DNA of 19,858 bases from Bacillota bacterium (GCA_023389005.1 JAEWFE010000068.1:1-19858), one strand, 5' to 3'. Numbered from the stretch's first letter, positions 7,845 to 14,103 are shown. The notes: generated from the sequence alone by a model not told the origin. Numbers and translations: made by a program.

Positions 7845-8732
7845 CTATATCTCCTCTTTTCTCAAATAACTCATTAATATTTTATTAATTTCTTGAAAAT
7901 GTTGTGGTTCAACATCTTGTATAGGATTTCTTGGCTTTCCAACATCAATCCCTTTAAACGACAAACTATATTTTAATACACTAGGTATAGATGCATATTT
8001 CAATATTTTTCTGAATGGTTCAATGCTATCTTGTAATTTTCTTGCTTTATTCCTATCTCCTTCTTTAAAAGATTTATAAATATCCAAATCTGTATTTGTT
8101 AAAAAATTTGATGTTGCTGATACCGCGCCATCTGCTCCCAATTCAAAAGCCTGCAACATTTTAGAATCTGAACCAACTAAAACCGAAAAGTCATTTCTAT
8201 CATTAATTTTTATGAAATTCTCTAATTGTTTTATATCCCCACTACTATCTTTTATTCCAATAATATTCGGATGCTTGATTAATTGTTCAAATGTTGTCAC
8301 ATCTATGTTTATTCCCGTATTTTGTGGAATATTGTATAATATCATAGGAACTTTGATTTTATTAGCAATTACTGTGTAGTGTTCTATCAATTCACTCTGG
8401 CTCAGCTTAATTAAATAAGGCGTTATTACTGATACAGCATCTACACCTAAATTTGCAAATTTATTTGACAAATCAATAACTTGGCTAGTAGCAATACCAC
8501 CAGCACCGGCAAAAACAGGTACTCTTCCTGCTACTTCGTCTACAACAATTTGTACAAAATTTACTTTTTCATTATCAGTTAATGAAAAAAATTCTCCATT
8601 TGTTCCTAATATAAACAGTCCGTGGATTCCATTTTCTATTAAATGATTTACTAGCTTTTTTGTGGCTAGTTCATCTACTTTTCCTTCATGCATAGGTGTT
8701 ACCATTGCTGTTATCAACCCTCTAACTTTCAT
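7845..8732 (-). CDS. DapA/NanA superfamily pyruvate aldolase
   Basis: This 295-aa TIM-barrel class I aldolase belongs to the dihydrodipicolinate synthase / N-acetylneuraminate lyase superfamily. Key sites are G-T-N-G-E-F (43-48), Tyr133 in I-L-Y-N-I-P and the Schiff-base Lys161 in I-G-I-K-D-S-S-G. GTNGE replaces the GTTGE of true dihydrodipicolinate synthase, which argues for a catabolic aldolase acting on a 2-keto-3-deoxy or ulosonate substrate. Start ATG 8732 has AAGGGG 9 bases upstream; the in-frame TTG at 8741 is rejected. It overlaps the SIS gene by 11 bases. It likely works with the SIS isomerase, releasing pyruvate and an aldose (phosphate). The specific substrate is not known. Confidence 0.85.
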   Translation of the reverse strand: MKVRGLITAMVTPMHEGKVDELATKKLVNHLIENGIHGLFILGTNGEFFSLTDNEKVNFVQIVVDEVAGRVPVFAGAGGIATSQVIDLSNKFANLGVDAVSVITPYLIKLSQSELIEHYTVIANKIKVPMILYNIPQNTGINIDVTTFEQLIKHPNIIGIKDSSGDIKQLENFIKINDRNDFSVLVGSDSKMLQAFELGADGAVSATSNFLTNTDLDIYKSFKEGDRNKARKLQDSIEPFRKILKYASIPSVLKYSLSFKGIDVGKPRNPIQDVEPQHFQEINKILMSYLRKEEI

Positions 8733-9339
8733 TACTACCAACCCCTTTAGATTTAATAATACTTTCTCCTAATGCTCCACCTGGATGCCACTTATAATAA
8801 GTATCCAAATCTAGATTATTATTTTTTTGTATACAGATTGATAAGCATTGTAAAACAAAAATCTCAACAAGTATAGAGATACGCGGTGGCTTATTAAGTT
8901 CATCACCTTCATTGTTAACACCGGCATACAAAAATACATCTGAATTGTTAAATAACCATGAATCCTTTCCACCACTTACTCCAATTATTTTAGCACCATT
9001 ATTTTTTAACGTAATTATCGCTTTCTTTAGTTCTTCTGTTTTTCCACTGTTTGATATAGCAATTACAACATCGCCGTAATCAACTTGTCCTGCTGAACCA
9101 TGTATAGCTTCAGTTCCATCCAAAAAATATGTTGGCGTGCCAATTGACGAAAATAATGCCGCAATATACTGAGCTACATGGCTAGGTTTACCAATCCCCG
9201 TTACATGGATTCTCCCGTGATTGCGTTCAACATCTGCTACTAATTTTGCAGCTTCTGTAATCTTTACTCGATCAATTAATCTAGCATAATTTCTAATTTC
9301 CTCTGAAACATTTTCAATATAAATTCCTATACTATCCAT
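8722..9339 (-). CDS. SIS-domain sugar-phosphate isomerase (KpsF/GutQ/arabinose-5-phosphate isomerase-like)
   Basis: A single SIS domain of 205 aa without the C-terminal CBS pair found in many KdsD/KpsF proteins. Matching motifs are V-T-G-I-G-K-P-S-H-V, G-T-P-T-Y-F-L-D-G-T-E-A-I-H-G, D-V-V-I-A-I-S-N-S-G-K-T-E-E-L and W-H-P-G-G-A-L-G. These correspond position for position to arabinose-5-phosphate isomerases, which interconvert D-arabinose 5-phosphate and ribulose 5-phosphate. The start is taken at ATG 9339, after AAAGGTGG. Upstream in-frame codons run into a terminator-like hairpin and are rejected. Gram-positive hosts do not make KDO, so a catabolic role is implied. A related aldose/ketose phosphate isomerisation is possible. 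Confidence 0.8.
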   Translation of the reverse strand: MDSIGIYIENVSEEIRNYARLIDRVKITEAAKLVADVERNHGRIHVTGIGKPSHVAQYIAALFSSIGTPTYFLDGTEAIHGSAGQVDYGDVVIAISNSGKTEELKKAIITLKNNGAKIIGVSGGKDSWLFNNSDVFLYAGVNNEGDELNKPPRISILVEIFVLQCLSICIQKNNNLDLDTYYKWHPGGALGESIIKSKGVGSNES

Positions 9340-9361
9340 TATTACATTAGCCACCTTTCGT

Positions 9362-9402
9362 AAAAAGGGATAAGGTAAGCTACACATAACTTACCTTATC
9401 CC
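9362..9402 (-). terminator. Intercistronic hairpin between EIIC and SIS genes
   Basis: GGGATAAGGTAAG (9367-9379) and CTTACCTTATCCC (9390-9402) form a perfect 13-bp stem with a 10-base loop. On the minus strand TTTTTA follows. It begins 8 bases after the EIIC stop and ends before the SIS ribosome site, so it may partly terminate transcription, or protect the EII part of the message. Confidence 0.75.
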
Positions 9403-9410
9403 CCAATAGT

Positions 9411-10670
9411 TTAGTTAAAAACATTTAATAAATTGTGTAATAATATACCAATTGTATTGTAGTCAATATTAGGGAAAGTAGAACCTTCAATTCCTAAAGA
9501 CCCATAAACCGGATAAAGCACTGTAGGTAAAAATGCAAGTAATAGTCCAGCTACAAAGGAACCAGCTACTGCACCACGCCAACCCCCAGTAGAATTCCCG
9601 AATACACCTGCTGTTCCTCCTGAGAAGAAGCAAATGTGTGCTGCTGGAATAATTACAACAGGAAACTTAAATGCAACCATAACGACAACACCTATTAATC
9701 CAGCAACATATGAAGACAAAAATCCAACTATTACAGCGGTTGGTGCAAATGGGAATACTGTTGGTACATCTAATGCTGGCCGTGAATTTGGAATAAATTT
9801 TTCAGAAATTGAGACAAACGCTGCAGTAATTTCTGATAAAAACATTCTTACTCCTGTCATTAAGATTGACATACCAGCTGTAAATGTAAAGGCTTGAACA
9901 AAAGGAAATACTAACCAATGTGTTGAACCAGCTAATTTTTGAGTTACTTCCTGACCAGCTTTAATTGCGGAAATATAAAATAAAATCAGCATGACTACGG
10001 CTACTCCCATTAGAAAATCTCTAAAAAATGATAACCATTTGGGAAATTTTATACTTTCTGTCGATTGATCTTTATATTTCGCAAAAATTTTTCCAATATA
10101 ACCAGATAATGCATATCCAACCATATTGAAGTGTCCGATTGCAGTAGCGTCACTTCCTGTAATTTTACGCATAAATGGTTGACAGAGTTGTGGTAAAGCC
10201 GCTGAACAAAATCCAAGTATTACCCCACCTACTAAAATTGCAGGTATATCAGAGAGTTTATGTGCTTTTAAGATAAGGGATAAAACACAAGCAAAGAACA
10301 GACTATGTCCTGTGGTGAAAAAAATATTCTTAAATGGCGTAATACGAGCAATAACTAAATTCATTATAAAACCTAAAATCAATGTGCAACTAGTCACAAA
10401 AGCGAATTTTGATTGAGCTAACGCTGTAGCAGCCTCGGGTGAAGCTACTACTCCAACAATATGAAATCCGGTTTGGAATAATGTATTAAAATTTTGAAGT
10501 GCACTTGTCATTATAGATCCACCTGCACTAAAAACTAAAAAGCCGATAATTGTTTTGAAAGTGCCTGTTAATACCTCAGTTCCTTTTTTCTTTTGTGCTA
10601 GTAAGCCTATCATTGCAACTAACCCCAACAAAACTGCCGGAGTACTTAAGAAGCTAATTATGAATTTCAT
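9411..10670 (-). CDS. PTS EIIC, ascorbate/UlaA (SgaT) family permease
   Basis: The 419-aa integral membrane protein has about ten hydrophobic segments and resembles UlaA/SgaT-type EIIC proteins. Visible elements are an N-terminal S-T-P-A-V-L-L-G-L-V-A-M-I-G-L helix, a G-F-L-V-F-S-A-G-G-S motif, G-H-F-N-M-V-G-Y and F-F-S-G-G-T-A-G-V-F-G-N. Proteins of this family carry L-ascorbate or other sugar acids and sugars across the membrane while EIIA/EIIB phosphorylate them. It is somewhat shorter than E. coli UlaA (465 aa). ATG 10670 has AGGAG 9 bases upstream; the in-frame TTG at 10679 touches the ribosome site and is rejected. Genes for an UlaD/E/F-type ascorbate pathway are absent, so the substrate is probably not ascorbate. 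Confidence 0.87.
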   Translation of the reverse strand: MKFIISFLSTPAVLLGLVAMIGLLAQKKKGTEVLTGTFKTIIGFLVFSAGGSIMTSALQNFNTLFQTGFHIVGVVASPEAATALAQSKFAFVTSCTLILGFIMNLVIARITPFKNIFFTTGHSLFFACVLSLILKAHKLSDIPAILVGGVILGFCSAALPQLCQPFMRKITGSDATAIGHFNMVGYALSGYIGKIFAKYKDQSTESIKFPKWLSFFRDFLMGVAVVMLILFYISAIKAGQEVTQKLAGSTHWLVFPFVQAFTFTAGMSILMTGVRMFLSEITAAFVSISEKFIPNSRPALDVPTVFPFAPTAVIVGFLSSYVAGLIGVVVMVAFKFPVVIIPAAHICFFSGGTAGVFGNSTGGWRGAVAGSFVAGLLLAFLPTVLYPVYGSLGIEGSTFPNIDYNTIGILLHNLLNVFN

Positions 10671-10682
10671 TTTTAACAACTC

Positions 10683-10964
10683 CTATTTATTTAAAAATTC
10701 TTCCAATTTTAACTTGATTTCATTTTTATCAACAATATTATTAATACCAATAATTGTTTGTTTTAAGTTTTTTTCACGTAGCTCTTCAGCAACATCCGAC
10801 AAAGTAATTAATAAATCTCCATCAAATCCTGGGACCCCATCTAACGAAGAGTGTTCGACAATGATATCATAATTATTTTCATTAACTACCTCATTTACTT
10901 TAATTTTTAACATTAAACTTGATCCTACTCCTGCTCTGCAAGCAACTAACGCCTTATGCATCAT
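10683..10964 (-). CDS. PTS EIIB, ascorbate/UlaB (SgaB) family
   Basis: A 93-aa cytoplasmic EIIB with the phosphocysteine loop A-C-R-A-G-V-G-S-S (Cys9) immediately after the first strand. It passes phosphate from EIIA to the substrate carried by EIIC. Two adjacent ATGs (10964 and 10961) are possible; the first is 6 bases after GGAG and is used here. It overlaps the EIIA gene by 11 bases and is separated from EIIC by 12 bases. Length and motif are normal for the family. Confidence 0.88.
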   Translation of the reverse strand: MMHKALVACRAGVGSSLMLKIKVNEVVNENNYDIIVEHSSLDGVPGFDGDLLITLSDVAEELREKNLKQTIIGINNIVDKNEIKLKLEEFLNK

Positions 10965-11418
10965 ATATCTCTCCTTCATACATTTTTATTAATTCATAAA
11001 ACTCTTTATTATTTTTCACTTTGCCAAGTTCAGTAACAAACTCATCATTACTAAGCAACCTTGCTAAATCAGATAATGCATTAATATGTGATTGATTGTC
11101 TGGTGCGGAAAGTGGAAATAAAAATTTGACTGGATCATTTGTTTGATGTCCAGATTTAACAGCTTTTTTTAATCTAGTAAAACCAATACCCAATGACACA
11201 GATCCAGCAGCACTAGGTGCATGAGGTAAAGCGATTCCCGGAGTAATAACAATATACGGTCCGAGCTCCTTATATACAGTTACAATTTCATCAATATATT
11301 CAGACTTAATCGCCCCATCATCGAGTAAAGGCTTTGTTGATTTTTTGATTGCATCTTCAAAATCAACGGCATCAATGTCCAACTGTACAAAAGCTGGTTT
11401 TAATAAGTTACTTAACAT
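10954..11418 (-). CDS. PTS EIIA, mannitol/fructose/UlaC type
   Basis: A 154-aa EIIA of the mannitol/fructose/Ntr fold. The phosphorylation site is G-I-A-L-P-H-A (His66), preceded by Y-I-V-I-T-P. Phe-Pro-Leu-Ser-Ala-Pro-Asp near residue 105 is also typical. It receives phosphate from HPr and donates it to the EIIB downstream. ATG 11418 is chosen because GGAG lies 8 bases before it. The 31 extra codons upstream lie in the promoter and leader region and are not translated from a visible ribosome site. It is the first gene of the operon, about 42 bases after the predicted transcription start. Confidence 0.88.
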   Translation of the reverse strand: MLSNLLKPAFVQLDIDAVDFEDAIKKSTKPLLDDGAIKSEYIDEIVTVYKELGPYIVITPGIALPHAPSAAGSVSLGIGFTRLKKAVKSGHQTNDPVKFLFPLSAPDNQSHINALSDLARLLSNDEFVTELGKVKNNKEFYELIKMYEGEIYDA

Positions 11419-11466
11419 ATTTCTCACTCCCAGATAAGATTTCTCGAGAATTCTTTCTATGTTTTT

Positions 11467-11495
11467 AGAATAATAGATAGCGCTTTCTAATTCAA
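11467..11495 (-). promoter_or_regulatory. Promoter of the PTS sugar-acid operon
   Basis: On the minus strand: -35 TTGAAT (11495-11490), a 17-bp spacer, then -10 TATTCT (11472-11467). Spacing is ideal and each hexamer matches 4/6. The cre-like site lies in the spacer. Confidence 0.7.
11475..11488 (-). promoter_or_regulatory. cre-like CcpA operator
   Basis: AGAAAGCGCTATCT matches 12 of the 14 positions of the cre consensus TGWNANCGNTNWCA, with the central AGCGCT palindrome intact and both outer bases different. Placed between -35 and -10, it would block the promoter when CcpA is bound, as expected for catabolite repression of a PTS operon. Confidence 0.65.
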
Positions 11496-11840
11496 ATGGA
11501 TTTCCGTTCACTTTTTTTACTGATGAAAATAATTATTGAAATAACCATAATTCCACTAACACTAATATACTGAATTTTTACATTTAAATAATTCGAAAAA
11601 GGTACAAATTCTATAGTAAAAGTATCTTTATTAAACACTTTTAGTTCACTATTTCTTTCTTACAAAATAAAAAGTAAACTAAAAAACAGAGTAATGGTTG
11701 AAACAAAATTCAAAAAGATTGGGTAATTCCTCTTTTTTTAGTAGTTTCCCTTTGAAAAGATATAATTAATGAATACTACTAAAACAAAATGTAAATTTAT
11801 CAATATAAGTCATCGAAAAATATAGTACAAATTGGCATAT
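11496..11840. other. AT-rich intergenic region upstream of the PTS operon
   Basis: About 345 bases without a supportable gene. Short frames at 11523 (16 codons) and 11770 (18 codons) lack ribosome sites. A 10-bp inverted repeat (TTTTAGTAGT at 11736-11745, ACTACTAAAA at 11775-11784) is the only clear structure. It could be a regulator site or chance in AT-rich DNA. Confidence 0.5.
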
Positions 11841-11871
11841 AAAAAACTGGTAGCTGAAAATCAACTACCAG
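11841..11871 (-). terminator. Terminator after the AbrB-type antitoxin (repeat family copy B)
   Basis: CTGGTAGCTGA (11847-11857) and TCAACTACCAG (11861-11871) pair fully in minus-strand RNA with one G-U, followed by six U. It is nearly identical to the PTS operon terminator at 5054-5084. Confidence 0.85.
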
Positions 11872-11917
11872 ACTATTTATAAAACCAATTTGAACAATTT
11901 ATTTGAAATTCTCAAAT

Positions 11918-12166
11918 CTATCGCCACCCGTATTTGCCAAATTTCATCTTGAGTGACTCTTCCGAAACTATTAGTCCTTTTTTAAAATCCGCAAAACTTT
12001 CTTCAATCAGTTCACGATCATGCTCAAGTGCTGCAAGACTCGTATCAATGATTAATAAATGATTCTCTTGACGGTAGCTTAAAATATCTCCTGGTTGTAA
12101 GCCGAGTTCTTTTGGCAAAATGACCCCTACATCATTATCAATCTTTCTAACCTTCAAATTTCCCAT
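11918..12166 (-). CDS. AbrB/MazE-type antitoxin-like DNA-binding protein, no partner seen
   Basis: An 82-aa protein with an N-terminal swapped-hairpin AbrB domain (residues 4-40: V-R-K-I-D-N-D-V-G-V-I-L-P-K-E-L-G-L-Q-P-G-D), then an acidic linker and a C-terminal F-G-K-Y-G-W-R. Such proteins are antitoxins that bind both their promoter and a toxin such as a PemK- or Doc-type partner. Start ATG 12166 has GGAG 8 bases upstream; earlier in-frame codons are rejected. Only 46 bases separate its stop from a terminator, so no toxin gene follows. Upstream there is only a promoter. It is therefore an orphan, either a relic of a lost pair or a stand-alone regulator. Confidence 0.75.
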   Translation of the reverse strand: MGNLKVRKIDNDVGVILPKELGLQPGDILSYRQENHLLIIDTSLAALEHDRELIEESFADFKKGLIVSEESLKMKFGKYGWR

Positions 12167-12202
12167 CAATCTCACTCCATTCATACTAGCTCTATTAGCA
12201 AA

Positions 12203-12231
12203 ATAATAACTTGTAATGAAATTTATAGCAA
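12203..12231 (-). promoter_or_regulatory. Promoter of the AbrB-type gene
   Basis: Minus strand: -35 TTGCTA (12231-12226), 17-bp spacer, -10 TATTAT (12208-12203), about 37 bases before the ATG. Confidence 0.65.
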
Positions 12232-12280
12232 ATAAAAACCTAAGATAATTTTCCTATAATGGGACGATTATAAGTATCTG

Positions 12281-12294
12281 TCCCGGATATGCAA
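12281..12294 (+). repeat. Fourth exact copy of TCCCGGATATGCAA
   Basis: Identical to the array units at 4924, 4983 and 5042. The identity to the copy at 5042 extends to 20 bases (TCCCGGATATGCAAAAAACT) and leads straight into a related terminator. Confidence 0.85.
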
Positions 12295-12323
12295 AAAACT
12301 AGCGGCTAAAAATGAACCACCAG
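12293..12323 (-). terminator. Terminator of the XRE/DUF3278 cluster (repeat family copy C)
   Basis: CTAGCGGCT (12299-12307) and AACCACCAG (12315-12323) form nine consecutive pairs in minus-strand RNA only if three G-U pairs are allowed; on the plus strand these are mismatches. Six U follow. It lies 13 bases past the stop of the last gene in the cluster. Confidence 0.75.
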
Positions 12324-12336
12324 TCAAATATATTTA

Positions 12337-12768
12337 TTAATCTGAAACTACCGCTGCTTGCTTTTCGGCTAATTTCTTTGCGGCTGTTTCTTTGTTATAA
12401 TGCTCATGAAAAGCTAGAAAATAACGTTCTTCCACATAATCAACCAACCGATACAAATTCGGAAGTGAGATTAACGTTCTCTTTTCATCCCATTCTGTCA
12501 AGTCATAGCTTCCAAAACCTAGCACCTTTCGCAATTCAGCAACCGGAATATCCAAAAGTTCCATCATCATCGTTACTTCACGAAACATCCTTTTTCTTCT
12601 AAGTGCCCCATTAATCATCCATGGAAAAAGAAGAATTGGCCATAAAAAAGAAGTCGAGATGCCAAAATATTTTAATAGCATTAGGCAAAGGAGAAAAACT
12701 AGCATAAAAATAACATCGACTAAGCCATCTATTTTCTGTTGTCTCGTCCAACGCGCACTTTTTTTCAT
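12337..12768 (-). CDS. Small membrane protein, paralogue of the protein at 13405-13872
   Basis: A 143-aa protein with two hydrophobic segments (about residues 16-37 and 41-53) and a cytoplasmic C-terminal half. That half reads E-L-L-D-I-P-V-A-E-L-R, W-D-E-K-R-T, then Y-V-E-E-R-Y-F-L-A-F-H-E-H-Y and the tail K-L-A-E-K-Q-A-A. The C-terminal half matches the paralogue closely while the membrane part has diverged. ATG 12768 is 3 bases after the previous stop and 7 bases after GAGGA, so it is in the same operon. I do not recognise a named family. The gene ends just before a terminator. The conserved soluble part may bind a shared partner, which is inference only. Confidence 0.75.
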   Translation of the reverse strand: MKKSARWTRQQKIDGLVDVIFMLVFLLCLMLLKYFGISTSFLWPILLFPWMINGALRRKRMFREVTMMMELLDIPVAELRKVLGFGSYDLTEWDEKRTLISLPNLYRLVDYVEERYFLAFHEHYNKETAAKKLAEKQAAVVSD

Positions 12769-12771
12769 TGT

Positions 12772-13302
12772 TTATTCCTCATTTCTTATCTTTTTCATCC
12801 GATAGCGAACAAGAAGATACATGCTGCCGCCAAAGAAAACTGCCTCAAATCCAAATAGAATCAAACTCTTTAGCGAAAATACCTCAGCGACAAAACCTTG
12901 ATTGGATTGCAAGCCATTAAAAATTGTCATCAGCAAGCCAAAACTAACACCGGATAAGGCGCATCTGACAGCATATTTCCTTTGCATTGGTATGCGTTGC
13001 TCTTCTGTGACTTCAATCTGTGCCAACTCTAGCTTATGGATTTGGTAAAGCACGTAGCCACCAACTCCTCCTGCTGTCACTAAGGCATTAATCACACAAA
13101 GACCAAATAACAACTCCTCGGCACCAACTACCCCCATTAATGTGACTGCGACAACGTTTGACAGCAAAATATAATAGAACAAAAAGATAAAAGCATTATT
13201 TCCGATACGTCTGATTTCCTGCAACCGATATTCGTCCAGTACTCCCGAAATGCCGTAAAATCGTTTAATCATTTTTTCCATCAATGTTTCTTTATGTTTC
13301 AT
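12772..13302 (-). CDS. DUF3278-like four-helix membrane protein
   Basis: A 176-aa protein with four hydrophobic segments (about residues 33-57, 62-86, 110-132 and 143-166). It begins with a charged, conserved-looking stretch (F-Y-G-I-S-G-V-L-D-E-Y-R-L-Q-E-I-R-R-I-G-N), which is the hallmark of DUF3278 proteins found next to small XRE regulators in Lactobacillales. The function of that family is unknown. ATG 13302 is 6 bases after AGGTG. This ribosome site and start codon lie inside the decayed 3' end of an XRE gene (13300-13357), exactly as the paralogous gene at 13872 starts inside the intact XRE gene. Confidence 0.75.
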   Translation of the reverse strand: MKHKETLMEKMIKRFYGISGVLDEYRLQEIRRIGNNAFIFLFYYILLSNVVAVTLMGVVGAEELLFGLCVINALVTAGGVGGYVLYQIHKLELAQIEVTEEQRIPMQRKYAVRCALSGVSFGLLMTIFNGLQSNQGFVAEVFSLKSLILFGFEAVFFGGSMYLLVRYRMKKIRNEE

Positions 13303-13357
13303 CTACTTCACCTTCTTAAAACAATACATTTAAGTCCGCTTGCTATACTTTAGCTAA
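13300..13357 (-). pseudogene. Remnant of a second XRE regulator 3' end
   Basis: Translated on the minus strand this gives LAKV*QADLNVLF*EGEVDET, matching LAKTLQTDLNALFWEGEVDEE of the intact XRE gene at 13856-14065, with two stops. Only the last fifth of the gene remains. It supplies the ribosome site and start of the DUF3278-like gene, which shows that this region arose by duplication of an XRE-plus-membrane-protein module. Confidence 0.8.
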
Positions 13358-13404
13358 AAATCTATTTATCTGAATCGTCTGACTTCACTTTAAAGTCTCC
13401 TCAC

Positions 13405-13872
13405 TCATTCTTGTTCAGCAATCTCCGTTAGACCATTTTCTGCCGCTTGCTTTTCAGCTAATTTTTGTTCAGCGACCTCTTTTTTATATCGTTCATGAAA
13501 AGCAAGAAAATAGCGGTCTTCCATATACTCTTCTAATTTAAACAAGTTTTTACGTGAAATGGAGGTATTTTTATAATCCCAATTCATCAAATCAAACCGA
13601 GTCCCTTGAATAACCATCCTCATCTCTGTAAGTGGAATATCTAGAAGCTCTTTAATCGTTGTAATTTTATTAAAAATAGCCTTTTTGCGATAAATCAAAT
13701 AAGCATAATCCAATAATCCCAAAATGGCTAAGTAAAAAGTCCAAAAAATGAGGTAAATAGGCATTTTCAAAGCAATAAAAATAACGCCAAACAGGGTAAA
13801 AAACAAAAATATACTCGTACAAATTAAGACTTCTTTTTGCTGATTCAACGTTAAACTATTCCACTTCTTCAT
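13405..13872 (-). CDS. Small membrane protein, paralogue of the protein at 12337-12768
   Basis: A 155-aa protein with two hydrophobic segments (about residues 16-34 and 37-60) and a soluble C-terminal half sharing E-L-L-D-I-P, D-L-x-x-W-D-x-K-x-T and R-Y-F-L-A-F-H-E-x-Y-x-K-E with its paralogue. It ends in a Gln/Glu/Ala-rich tail. The ATG lies inside the 3' end of the XRE gene (17-base overlap) with AGGTG 6 bases upstream, so the two are translationally coupled. No named family is recognised. The hydrophobic half differs most between the paralogues, so it may be the part that sets specificity. Confidence 0.75.
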   Translation of the reverse strand: MKKWNSLTLNQQKEVLICTSIFLFFTLFGVIFIALKMPIYLIFWTFYLAILGLLDYAYLIYRKKAIFNKITTIKELLDIPLTEMRMVIQGTRFDLMNWDYKNTSISRKNLFKLEEYMEDRYFLAFHERYKKEVAEQKLAEKQAAENGLTEIAEQE

Positions 13873-14065
13873 CTACTTCACCTTCCCAAAACAATGCATT
13901 TAAGTCCGTCTGTAATGTTTTTGCTAGACGTATACACAAATCAAGCGACGGATTATATTTATCATTTTCGATTAAATTGATCGTCTGTCTAGCTACACCG
14001 ACTTGCTCAGCCAATTTTGCTTGAGATAAGCCGACTGTTTGACGATATTGTTTGACGCGATTCAT
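13856..14065 (-). CDS. Small XRE-family HTH regulator, likely autoregulator
   Basis: A 69-aa protein consisting almost only of a Cro/CI-type HTH (residues 4-58: Y-R-Q-T-V-G-L-S-Q-A-K-L-A-E-Q-V-G-V, then A-R-Q-T-I-N-L-I-E-N-D-K-Y-N-P-S). ATG 14065 is used because AGAGGGG lies 6 bases upstream; seven upstream in-frame codons fall in the operator. It is the first gene of a three- or four-gene operon with two related membrane proteins and a DUF3278-like protein. Small XRE repressors of this kind usually repress their own operon. Two palindromes around its promoter are the likely binding sites. Confidence 0.88.
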   Translation of the reverse strand: MNRVKQYRQTVGLSQAKLAEQVGVARQTINLIENDKYNPSLDLCIRLAKTLQTDLNALFWEGEVDEEVE

Positions 14066-14080
14066 CCTAATCCCCTCTAT

Positions 14081-14098
14081 TGTCATTTATATGTGACA
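14081..14098. promoter_or_regulatory. Operator palindrome O1 of the XRE operon
   Basis: TGTCA-N8-TGACA (TGTCATTTATATGTGACA), 16 bases before the XRE start codon and just downstream of the -10, where it would cover the transcription start. Confidence 0.75.
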
Positions 14099-14103
14099 TT
14101 TAT

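Noticed and set aside
9634..9897. Plus-strand frame rich in Thr/Asn/Ala opposite the EIIC gene.
   Set aside because: It is an antisense shadow of a well-supported membrane protein, with no ribosome site.
9411..10979. L-ascorbate utilisation operon, from the UlaA/UlaB/UlaC-like PTS.
   Set aside because: The lactonase, decarboxylase and epimerase genes of that pathway are missing and replaced by aldolases and a SIS isomerase.
11419..11511. N-terminal extension of the EIIA protein by 31 codons.
   Set aside because: It would run through the promoter -10, cre site and -35, and the internal ATG has a good ribosome site.
11523..11573. Hydrophobic 16-codon frame MKIIIEITIIPLTLIY as a pheromone or leader peptide.
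   Set aside because: No ribosome site is present, the DNA is very AT-rich, and the frame runs opposite to the operon.
12312..12602. Plus-strand 96-codon frame opposite the 143-aa membrane protein.
   Set aside because: It is an antisense shadow overlapping a terminator, and the minus-strand gene has a paralogue that confirms it.
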